DNA from: Symbiodinium natans
Taxonomy: Eukaryota > Sar > Dinophyceae > Suessiales > Symbiodiniaceae
Length of the DNA: 64,000 bases
Assembly: GCA_905221605.1 (NCBI GenBank)
Contig: CAJNDS010002188.1
Location: 124,001 to 188,000 of the forward strand
Reading direction: 5' to 3'
The position numbers and the translations under genes were made by a program. The notes beneath the pieces were generated by a model. The model saw only the letters and a list, made by a program, of their open reading frames with translations, had not been told where the DNA came from and did no database searches. Positions 36,201-45,749 of the stretch are shown piece by piece (position 1 is the first letter of the stretch; the number at the start of each line of letters is the position of its first letter).

Positions 36201-39200
36201 TTCCATCGTGGGACTTTCCGGAAAGTCTCTGCGGCTCTCTGCGGGCTTCTTTGTGGGCCATTCCGGGATACCCGGCCTTTCTGGAACTTCTTTGGGATAC
36301 TCGACGGCACTCTCTGCAGGCTTCTCTGGGGCCTGGGGGCGGGGCCTCAGCCGGGGCTTTGAGGCGATGAGAATGGTGATTTAAAGAATACCAGCCCCAC
36401 ACCGAGGGTGGGGAAACCGGGCGGACTGACGAAATGCGACGCACAAAACCAGGCCAAACGACCATACTCTCAAGTACAGTGCGCGCGGCACCGTGAGGCC
36501 TCTGGCATCGACCATGACGTTCTCGGGCTTCAGGTCCCGATAGACGATGTTCCTCGAGTCTAAGGAGTCAAAGAATTTCTCAGAAGGGCAGCCCCAAAAA
36601 AACAGAATACAAGACAGGACAGAAACTCGAATCGAATTCAACACTTCGGATGTTGCAAAAACCTTTGATACTCATTTCTGGAACATGCTGAACACCCGCT
36701 GGTCACTTCGGCGCGCCTGTCGTGCAGCACCTCCAGGACTAGGATCAGCGAGCCAGCATAGAAGCAAGCGGCCTCCTGGTGCAGGATCTTTTCGGCCTCT
36801 CACACAATTCACGGATAGTTCACAATATGCTGGCTTTTTTCCGGCACTGGAACAATGTGAACACAATATAAACCGACCACAAGTGACCTTCCCAGCTGCC
36901 TTTGAGTCAACTGGTCAAAACGACGTCAAAGCATGTACGTCAGCAACTTCAACCATGCACGATTCGTTCTGCATACCATTGCCAAGACATATCCTTTTCA
37001 ATTTTGGCCTGCGGGACTGTGCAGGTGTGGCCCGCCCGGCAGACAGAAGCTCATAACCCAGGTCAATTTCCTTGGTTTTCCCTACAAAGAAAAGGTGTTG
37101 AAAGCTTTCCGTTGTTTTGAATGCAAGTTCTCTTCTAGGCATGACTGTTAAAAAGCGGAGGGCTGGGTGGGCCCCAATCGCATTTCTTTCTTTGATTCTT
37201 TCTTTCTTTCGTTAGTTCTTTCTTTCTTTTGTTCTTAATTCTGTATTTGTTTCTTTCTCTCTTTCTTTCTCGATTCCATTATTTGTGTATTTCTTCATTT
37301 CTTGGTTTCTTTTTGTATTTCTTTGCTTCTTTCGGCGTGTCCTTCTCTATTTCTTTATTGCTTTTATTTATTTATTTCTTTATTTCTTTATTTCTTTATT
37401 TCTTTATTTCTTTATTTCTTTCTTTCTTTCCTTCTTTCTTTCTTTCTTTCTTTCTTTCTGTGTTTCTTTCTTCTTTCCGTACTTCTGTGTGTTGTTGTGC
37501 TTTCGGCCTTTCTGTTTTTCTCTCTCTCTCTCTCTCTCTATTTCTCTCTTTCTCTCTGTCTCTCTCTCTCTCTTTTGAGCGTTCCTTTCTTCCTTTCTTC
37601 CTTTCTTCCTTTCTTCCTTTCTTCCTTTCTTCCTTTCTTCCTTTCTTCCTTTCTTCCTTTCTTCCTTTCTTCCCTTTCTTCCTTTCTTCCTTTCTTCCTT
37701 TCTTCCTTTCTTCCTTTCTTCCTTTCTTCTTCTTCTTTCTTCCTTTCTTCCTTTCTTCCTTTCTTCCTTTCTTCCTTTCTTCCTTTCTTCCTTTCTTCCT
37801 TTCTTCCTTTCTTCCTTTCTTCCTTTCTTCCCTTCTTCCCTTCCTTTCTTCCTTTCTTCCTTTCTTCCTTTCTTCCTTTCTTCCCTTCTTCCTTTCTTAC
37901 TTTCTTCCTTTCTTCCTTTCTTCCTTTCTTCCTTTCTTCCTTTCTTCCTTTCTTCCTTTCTTCCCTTCTTCCCTTCTTCCTTTCTTCCTTTCTTCCTTTC
38001 TTCCTTTCTTCCTTTCTTCCTTTCTTCCCTTCTTCCCTTCTTCCTTTCTTCCTTTCTTCCTTTCTTCCTTTCTTCCGTTCTTCCTTTCTTCCTTTCTTCC
38101 TTTCTTCCTTTCTTCCTTTCTTCCTTTCTTCCTTTCTTCCTTTCTTCCTTTCTTCCTTTCTTCCTTTATTCCTTTCTTCCTTTCTTCCTTTCTTCCTTTC
38201 TTCCTTTCTTCCTTTCTTCCTTTCTTCCATTCCTGTCGTTTTGTTCCATCGATCTCCCCAGCCCAGGCCCTCTCTCTTCGAGAACGCAGTGGTGTTGAAG
38301 CTTTCTTCTCAAAAATGGCAAAGAAAGGGTTTCCTACCAACCGCCCCCCCCCCCCCCCCCACCCTTGAAAAAACATCGCCGGAGGAAAAGGTTCACGACC
38401 TCCGCAACAGTCATCCAGACGTTGCCTGAAGTTCCTTTCAAACGCTTGATCCGACAGATGCAAGGAGGCTTGACTGCTGTTGCACCTTGCTTAGACCTTC
38501 AGTTGAGGACCTGTTCCTCTAATTGCCGATGCAGCGCTCAGTAAATTGTGGCGCTGCTTGAGTTTGATGGCTGGGCCCATTATGCAGCAGTCCGTTTGCT
38601 TGCTTGCTAGCCTTTCATTCTGGGCCGTGTCGGAGCATGCGGCAGAAGACGAACCTGGTTCCTTTTCCTCATTCCCGTCTTTCACACAGCTTGGAGAAGA
38701 TCACCAATCCGCGCAGTTTGTCCTTCATTTCTGCGGACGGATCCCTCTGTTAGCTCTCAAGTTGCTTGTAAAAACATGGCCGGAGCTTATCCTTCCTAAA
38801 GACCTTTAAGACCTTTAAGACCTTTAAGACCTTAGGGCGTTAGAACGTAAGGCCTTAGGATCCTGAAGGAGAGCCTTTTCTTGGCCAAAGTGCCATGTTG
38901 GGGCCTGCAAGACGGAACGAAGCGTTCCTCCCATGATGTACTCCATCAGGATGTAATAGCTTTGGGTCGTCTCATACCTCACTTTGTCGAGTGCGCAAGC
39001 ACAACACTTGTGGCAGTGCCTTGCAAAGCAAGTGAGGCTGATACACTTGCAACATGTCCAAAATGAACGGATGGTCCTGCATGTCATCGAACGTTAAACA
39101 GGTTAATATGCAGGCAAACATGATCGGAATTGACGATGGAACGCCCTTGCACACATTCCCAGGTCCATCTCAGCAAGCAGCTCGCACTCGCCGCCTGGAC

Positions 39201-42200
39201 AGTACAGCAATTCTCACCCGCAACTTGTAAGAGATGCACCTACTAGTAACTCCCGCCCTAGGCTTCCAACGAACATGCTCTGGGACGCAGCCGTCTACCT
39301 GCCCGTACAACAGCGAAACTATGCGACGGATGCATGCGGATGCACAGTGTGCACTGTTCACTTGGTAGCTATGACCTCAAGCAGCAAGGTGCCTTCTTGA
39401 CCTGCTTCAACGCATACCTTCAGTACACGTTGAACAGTTCAACCGCAAATGCGACAACACAATTGTCTGATCAGTGATCACTAGGCAGAGAACCGAAGCT
39501 TTGTGCGTCGATGCTCCACAAGCCTGTGCAAGCTCTGGGCACAGGACGCGGGAGAATAGTTTGAAAGACAAAGCTCACAACTTGTGCACGTGATGCTGCC
39601 TGACGTGACCAAAGCCTCCAATGCCAATTACACGGACATGGCACAAGTCTTTCAGGTCCGTCTGCGAGTCCTGCCAACCATGCTGATTCTCTGTGGAGTG
39701 CACCTTCAAACTTGCGGAAGTCCTGAATCTCAATTCTTCGCATGATCTCCTGCAACAAAATCAACAAACTAGGTCTAACGTGTACACGAAGTTGAAGAAA
39801 GGAAGGATGTGTCAAGCTTCCAAAGCTCCAGCAGCACCTGCTTAACCTGATCCTGGGTTGTCCGGGCCTGTGTCGGTACTGTCGCTTGTGCTGTCGTCTT
39901 GCATAGTTTGTACCCAACCGCTTCGATAGGCGAGAAATCAGAGCCTTTTTGTTTTTCTGCCGCCTCTTCTTCGCAAAGAACATGAGGAATGAGGAAACCC
40001 AGACCACAAGGAGGGAAGAGATGGACCGCTGAACGCCTCAAGAAGGCAACGGCATGGCAGGCAGGCCTCCCTCAGGTGGTCCGTGAGAACTTCCTCAAAG
40101 GCAGACTTCTCCAGGCACCAAAGTTCTGCCTGAGGCATACATACTCTTGGAATGATGAATTCCTGTTGAGCCCCATCGACACCTCATTGCTCAGTACACG
40201 CACTGAGGCTGTGCGGCGTTGCTCCTGACAATGGCGGCTCGAGCAAAGCGCAAGAATTCATGTGTTTCATGGTGCTTTATACCGACCATACAGCCACCTC
40301 GAAAAGCAGCGCCCGCTCTCCAAAGTGGCCATGCCTGCAGTCGAATGACCATGTAAACCCGCCGAGAACCGCAACTGCCGAGGCCAGAAATCAGGAACAT
40401 GCTTTCCCAAACATGCCGTCACCAAGAACTGCTGAGAGCGCATGCTCACTCCACGCACACGCTTCCCTTTGTGTAGTGCTAAAGGGTTTGACGTCTTCTG
40501 CTACGTACGTGGACAGCTGAGCACAAAGGTCGCTTGCACCGAAAATCATGCGGAACGATCCGTCAGAGTTTCTCAAGTCAGGAGATCGGAGCAGGGCACT
40601 CACACTGTCGAAGCTGGTTGACAGGGGCAGAAGTGCGGCAGAAGTGAAAGAGCAGGCTTGCAAAACGGACACTGAGAAACAAGTACTGTGGGTTGCAAGG
40701 AGTCACAATCACCAATACAAATGCGAAACTCAAAAAGGCTCAGGTGCAAAATCCTCTGCCGCCCTTTCCTCGTCCTGCATTTCAAGTAATCACAATACGA
40801 TTCTAAGCCAATTCGGTGAAGTTCCGGTTTCGAAAAGTTTCCCCATGAAAGGCATCGCATACTACCGAATCTTCCTGTAGCTCATTGCTAAAGGTTTGCC
40901 TTGCCAGCGTGCGCACAGGTTTCCCATTGATCAGCACCTGCACCTCAAGGACAGTAGGGAAATAGACCGCACATGACCACATTGCCAATCAGCGCTGACA
41001 TGTGCTCAAGTGCTTGCACCTGGCCACTTGCCACGATGTAGAAGGAAGTTCCAATTTCTCCCTTGCAAAGCCCGGGATTGATCCGGGATTGACCCTACAT
41101 GGAGAGAACTGTTCAGCTTTGCGAGTGGTTCATGCACCTCTTCGAAGATGTAAGCGCCAGATGCGTAGACCCGCGGCACCAACCTTGACTTGGCACATCT
41201 CAAATGGCACAAAGGGTTGCAAGTAAACGTGCATGCACGCACGCGCGTGATTCCATGTAGCAAACCCGCGAAACCTCAACCTAAACTTCACACCAAGAGG
41301 CCTCACTAAGGAAGCTTCACTCAAATACAGCACTTTGGTCCCGAAAACTGAACCCCGACATAGGTGGGAGTGGGAGCATCTTGAATAGCATCCATAATTC
41401 AGCTGTGTTTCGTTGACTTGCGGGCCCCGGAGATTCTTAGTAATACCTTCGAGTTCTAAACCCAACCCTCAACATGTACCCCTCAACCAACACGTACCCC
41501 TAATCGCTTTAAACCCTAAACCCTGAATCCTTCCATGGTGCAGCTCGCATGGATTGAGGGTCGGAGACGTTGAGAATCACAAACAGTTAACTGTGCCAAT
41601 ACCTTACCATGGATCCACAAAGGTCCACAGTAAAGGTGTGGGGAGTTGCATATGGGAGGTGTGTGCATGGATCATGCGGCATAAACGCCATGAACTGATT
41701 CTCTTCAGGATGTGGCAGCTTGACAAGTCGTTCAATTTGTGCACCCGAAAGATGTCTCAGGACAGACCTCAGTGACATCAGACAGTGACCTTCAAGTTAG
41801 TGTGGAGGATTGGAGGAAGAAGCACTGTTCTACATAAGACCCAGACACACGCCTTGCCTGGACATTGCATTCAAAGCGCATCTCTCAGGCACCACGTCTT
41901 GCATATCATCAATGTATTGGTGGAATACAGAGAGACGCAGCAGCCCCAGCAAGCCTGCAAAACCTCCAGAGCGATGTCATTCATGTCCTTCGACACCGAC
42001 ACCGTGCTCTTTCATGTCGGCTGTAAAAAAGCTGCTTCTCAAACTGAGCTGGGTGGGCGAAGCCCATGAGACCCCCAGCGGCACAACTGCCAAGCCTCAG
42101 CGCTGTGAACAGGCGAGAGGCCCATCTCCTCACGGCGTTCGCTGCGAACATATTCCAACAAATCATGGAACCATAAGTATAGTTACTACAGCACATTTCT

Positions 42201-45200
42201 GCTACCACGCAACATCGTGCCTTGAACGCCTTCTTGGCACTACGTGCTGCGAGTGTGGCCAAGCGAACCCCAGAAGCTCCGCCAGCTAGGCGCACGCCAC
42301 CCTGCAAGCTCGAAAGATTAAAGTATCCATGTAGAGATGCAAACATAAAAATGGAAATCAACATGGAAAATAGACAGCAGTTGGCGTAAATGGAGACATA
42401 CAGACAAAATGAAGAGGGACAAACATGAAGGTATAGATAGAAATAGAAGAGACCCAGATACAAATACCACTGCAGACACGGATATACGTTAACATAGACA
42501 TAATACGTACATATGGATATAGACACGTACATGGATGTATAGATATGGCGGTATAGAGACAAGCATATGCAGATGTACAGAGACACCTCTGATCACGGCT
42601 TATGTTTATCTGAATATATATATATATATGTATGTATGTATTTATTTGTCTATTTATGTATGTATTTTATATATATATATATATATATACACATACATAT
42701 TCAAAGAAATATTAGAGACAACTGGAGATCTCTAGAGATGTCTAGAGACATCGACAGATGTCAAATATGTAGTCAGAAAGAGCACAATCTAGATAAATAG
42801 GTATAGGCATATTGGCAAATACGTATGATACTCCCTTACTCTCCTGAACCCTCACCTGCACCCGACCCTCAACCCTAAACCTATGTAAACCCGAGAACCG
42901 AAAACTGCAAGCCTCAACAACCCAAAAACAATTACAATGGTAGAAATTGTTGTGGCCTTCGCTTCCTCGTCCAAGTCGCCTTCCTCCGGCACAATTCACG
43001 AAACAGTTGTCACAAAACGTTCGTTTTCGCATGCCTTCGTATTCCACGCCCTGATCTGCTATGCTCTGTAGTTTTGGATGCGAATTGTGAGTGCGAGAGC
43101 TCCTTCAGCTCTTCATCTGCTCGCTCGGCATCATCCTTCCGCCGAGCACATGTTTTGAAGCTCGATAGCTCAGACCGCTTGGAACCCGAGTCATTGGCAG
43201 CCCATCCTGGGCTGAGAACAGTGTTGAGTCAAAGTAGTAGTCAGCGAAATCAAGTTCCTAGTCAAGATCGAAAGGCCGCAGAGGTGCAGAACGCAGATGA
43301 CAAGCCAAAACACCTCTTGCTGGCTAGTGGAGCTCAAATCTGCTCAGGCAACAACCAACACTGGACGAAGCCCTTGCTGCACCAGCAAGCTGCCATCAAA
43401 AACCATGGCAAACCTGAGAGCATGAGAGCATGTGCACGCGAAGTACAGACTTGCATCCGCATGTGGGCGCTTCAAGCTAGGGCAGCTAGGGAGTAGCTGG
43501 GGCCAGGGCTGCACATCAGAAACTTGTTCACCAGCGCCATACCTCCGCACCTGTGCCAGCTCAAGCAAGAGCACTTTTGAAGCAACACCGTGACGCCTCA
43601 CCTCCATGGCTTTGACGATGACATGTTTCTGCCTGGCAGTGAGCCCTGCCAGGAACGGGAGCTGATTGATGCCGAAGACCTACGGGTCCCGGATGCCACG
43701 GGATGTATTTTGGCAGTCTATGTTGTCTCCCCCATCTCGCATATTCTCTCACCATTTCTTAGACATTGCATCTGTCGTTGATGACACGAAGTGTCATCAA
43801 GTCTTGACGACTTGCAAGCTTGCAGGCAAGTTGCCATGAAAGCACGTTGTAAGCACTCGTCGAGGTCATCCCCCAAAAGCTGAGCAGGGTAGTATCCAAT
43901 CTTTTGCAAGGCCACGACAAGCATGACTTACGGCCTCCTCCAGCTCCTTCAGGTCTAAGGATAGCAATGTGGATTTCTTCTCGGCCGTAACATCTGCCCT
44001 GCACTGCAGCTTCCAGACGAGAAAAGAGTTTGGCATTTAACAGTGATGCACATGCACATCTCCCTGACCTCACTGGACCAAGATGTCGCTCAGAAAGGTT
44101 GGAAAGATATGCACCAGCACCAATGACTTCTCCGGGCGAATAGGTGCACATCCTGGAGGATGGGCGGCTAAGCTTTCTGAAGCCTGAACCAGCCACACCT
44201 TTGTGCCTCTTCGTGCCAGGATGCTCTCCGGGGTACGGTGAAAAGCTTTGACCCATCTTACGAGAAAGCCTGACGGCAACATCCATGGACTTGGAAACAT
44301 TCCTTGCAACACAAGGAGTGCGGTTGATTGCACCTGCCCGTTTTCACAATGAAGATGGCCAGCGGCATATCTCCCGTCGACATGGCCTGGAAGAAACCAA
44401 GAAAATGGTACGTCCATAGCTGTTGCCCCCATGAAGAGATTCAAGGCGATGACACGATCTCCGGCACGGAGAACCTTCAGTGCTAAGGGTTCGGACTCGC
44501 TGATGAACAAAACCATTCGGACCTCATGATGCACCCTCAAGTCGGAAAGGCAGGCCTGCAACCAGGTTCATAGGAAATGATGTCAATGTGCAACAGCATG
44601 GGCCAGCATTGCAATCACGACCACGACAAGCAGGCAACTTATCCAACAAGCCCCGCAGAAGCCTTCTTCTCATCTGGCAAGAAGTCAAACAGTCGCACAC
44701 GGTCAATGAACTTCCTGCATGGCCATCAGCAGAGGTGGGTTCGCATTCTGATGGAAGATAGCAACCACAGGATGGAACTCCAAATCGGTCAAACCTGAAG
44801 CCCAGCAAAGCCAAGAGGCCGTGTCTCTGCTTTTACCCTTAGACATTTGCAGACTGAGCTTGTGCTTGGGGTCTCAAATGACTCACTAAGGCGGCTAAGG
44901 CCTCTGCCTGGACGCGTGTGCTTCCAGCAGCCTCACGGAACTGCTAGTGCTTGTAAAAAGGACATTGCAAATCATTGCAAGGTCGATGAAGCAGATGGAC
45001 AATTGAAAACAACATCTTTTCAGCTCTCGCAGAATGGCCTTGTGATCGTCGAACTAGCCGCGCACCACAGGACTGCAGCATTTGACCCGATGGAGACGGC
45101 CTGGGCCTGTGTACCGCGGAGCCTCAGTGTCTGAAGCACTACCCAATCGCACAATGCCCACAGAAAGAGCAGCGCTGAGCCGTGAACACCCCCTCGACAC

Positions 45201-45746
45201 CGACACACGCACCAACCCCAAGGACTTCTAGGAGCCTGCCACACACGAGTTGTTCAGTCAAAAGCGGGCAACGCTTCACAGCTGAACAGCAAGAGCAGGA
45301 CTGCAGCAAACAAGAGCCTCCCTGCGACAGTCACGTTCAAAGATCCCTCCTGCATCCGGTCATGTCAGAACTTCAGAACAATCTACCCGAGTGCGAGTCT
45401 CCAGAAAGCCTGAACCACGTAGATGGTGTCCGACACTGTGCCCTCCTGAAAGAGATTTCCGGCAGCATTCGGGATCATCTCCTGCATTGCCGTCACTCGT
45501 AAAACAGACGTCTTCGAAAACCCATGCCACATTCCGTTCCCCTAATCCGTCGCTTCGAGCTCCATCATGTGAACCAGGGACAACAACTCATCATCATTCA
45601 AGACAGCCAGGAACCTGAATTCAAAATCACCTAAGACGGGTCTGAAGCTCGGCAATGTCTTTGAGTCTGAGGAACCCGACCTGTTTCTTTGCAGAGCCTC
45701 AAGCAAAAATGCTTCGGAGTGTGGCTCCATTTCAATTTCCAGAAAC
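33263..45746 (-). CDS. Four-CNB cyclic-nucleotide-dependent protein kinase (PKG-type), multi-exon
   Basis: A Ser/Thr kinase with tandem cyclic-nucleotide-binding domains before the catalytic domain, the apicomplexan/alveolate PKG layout. At least 25 exons of 27-155 bases were traced by motif and frame; they are itemised in the domain entries. Ligand is inferred as cGMP from architecture only. The kinase keeps GIGGFG, YRDLKPEN, IDFG and MAPE motifs. The exon with the catalytic AxK lysine was not found between 39600 and 39194, so activity is not proven. Start codon, N-terminus before 45746 and the C-terminal tail after 33263 are unresolved. Intron sizes range from 51 bases to 2.1 kb. Donors are GT, GC or, in two likely cases, GA. 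Two introns hold long microsatellites. Identification as a CNB-kinase is firm; completeness is not. Confidence 0.88.
34262..34332. repeat. Short TTTAGGG-type tract inside a PKG intron
   Basis: About ten imperfect TTTAGGG heptamers on the plus strand, lying in the intron 34112-35825. Confidence 0.9.
37160..38235. repeat. 1-kb pyrimidine microsatellite in a PKG intron
   Basis: Begins as TTTC-rich sequence, passes through TTTA/TTTC and CT runs, and from about 37585 is a nearly pure (CCTTTCTT)n array. On the transcribed (minus) strand it is pure purine. It lies within intron 36797-38904. The long Leu/Phe/Ser frames on plus and Lys/Glu/Arg frames on minus are repeat translations. Confidence 0.97.
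38342..38361. repeat. Poly-C tract
   Basis: About 19 consecutive C residues (G run on the minus strand), just beyond the pyrimidine array in the same PKG intron. Confidence 0.95.
40067..41785 (-). other. PKG domain CNB-D exons, complete phosphate-binding cassette
   Basis: Exon ending 41720 reads RHLSGAQIERLVK (GC donor). The next, ending 41138, reads LVPRVYASGAYIFEE. Then 41061-41020 GEIGTSFYIVASGQ, 40943-40900 VQVLINGKPVRTLA (GC donor), 40334-40298 HGHFGERALLFE, 40224-40183 EQRRTASVRVLSNE and 40129-40067 AELWCLEKSAFEEVLTD (GC donor). The splice rebuilds F-G-E-R-A-L-L-x-x-x-x-x-R-T-A, the cassette with the phosphate-contacting arginine, so this domain should bind a cyclic nucleotide. Introns at 41062-41137 and 40944-41019 are both 76 bases. 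Every join keeps frame. Confidence 0.9.
41455..41535. repeat. Short CCCTAAA-type tract inside a PKG intron
   Basis: Imperfect CCCTAAA/CCCTCAA units in the intron between the two first CNB-D exons. Confidence 0.8.
41930..43679 (-). other. PKG domain CNB-C exons
   Basis: Exon 43679-43602 reads INQLPFLAGLTARQKHVIVK and ends AME at a GT donor. After a 51-base intron, exon 43550 to about 43524 reads VRRYGAGEQ. Likely later parts are GGASGVRLATLAARSAKKAF (about 42285-42225), GLMGFAHPAQFEKQLF (about 42075-42030) and DIALEVLQ (about 41980-41957). The central strands are missing between 43520 and 42300, a stretch holding an AT microsatellite. The third CNB is known to be degenerate in apicomplexan PKG; here I cannot tell. 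Confidence 0.6.
42330..42810. repeat. ATA/GATA-rich microsatellite with (TA)n cores
   Basis: Purine-plus-T short repeats (ATAGA, ACATA) with (TA)n at about 42618-42628 and 42670-42688 and (TGTA)n between. It lies in the PKG region between CNB-C exons and is presumably intronic. Confidence 0.9.
43810..44714 (-). other. PKG domain CNB-B exons
   Basis: Exon 44714-44663 reads KFIDRVRLFDFLPDEKK. Next is an exon ending at 44448 with LALKVLRAGDRVI (start uncertain), then 44386-44334 AMSTGDMPLAIFIVKTG. About 44155-43995 reads YSPGEVIGAGAYLSNLSERH and then LLNAKLFSRLEAAV. About 43895-43810 reads LLGDDLDECLQRAFMATCL, the linker helix. The would-be phosphate cassette (VIGAGAYLSNLSERHLG) lacks the usual F-G-E and has an atypical arginine spacing. 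This suggests a degenerate or altered ligand site. Confidence 0.72.
45000..45746 (-). other. PKG domain CNB-A exons
   Basis: Exon 45746-45681 reads FLEIEMEPHSEAFLLEALQR. After a 66-base intron with GT donor, exon 45614 to about 45553 reads RFLAVLNDDELLSLVHMMEL, the N-terminal CNB helix. Exon 45445-45410 reads EGTVSDTIYVVQ, the E-G-x-x-x-x-x-x-Y-V-V strand, with a GC donor after it. Later pieces AVSIGSNAAVLWCA (about 45105-45060) and FDDHKAILRELKR (about 45055-45015) match the final strand and helix. The phosphate-binding cassette between them was not identified, so binding ability of CNB-A is open. Confidence 0.78.
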
Positions 45747-45749
45747 CTG

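Larger units (their letters stand above)
33263..39749 (-). other. PKG catalytic domain exons
   Basis: Exons in order: 39749-39704 (EIMRRIEIQDFRKFE), 39648-39600 (VIGIGGFGHVR, Gly loop), 39194-39166 (ECELLAEM, helix C), 39076-39047 (HPFILDML), about 38977-38905 (YYILMEYIMGGTLRSVLQ), 36796-36717 (ILHQEAACFYAGSLILVLEV), 36552-36500 (NIVYRDLKPENVMVDA), 36079-35925 (YVKLIDFGIAKRL, then IGSPHYMAPE), 35861-35826 (AILSRREGYGTE), 34111-34028 (VDTWSLGVLLFEALCG), 33436-33383 (LVFPDKYRDPCGRQLLQ) and 33328-33263 (MLEKSPENRLGAGVFGWDD). All kinase subdomains except II (the lysine) are seen. A short exon is probably missing before 33436. GC donors follow 39600, 38905, 36717, 36500, 35925, 35826 and 34028. 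Confidence 0.9.

Noticed and set aside
37229-38463. 379- and 375-codon plus ORFs rich in Phe/Leu/Ser and the Lys/Gly/Arg minus ORFs
   Set aside because: Translations of the (CCTTTCTT)n array, which lies in a PKG intron on the other strand. The Leu/Phe pattern is not a membrane protein.
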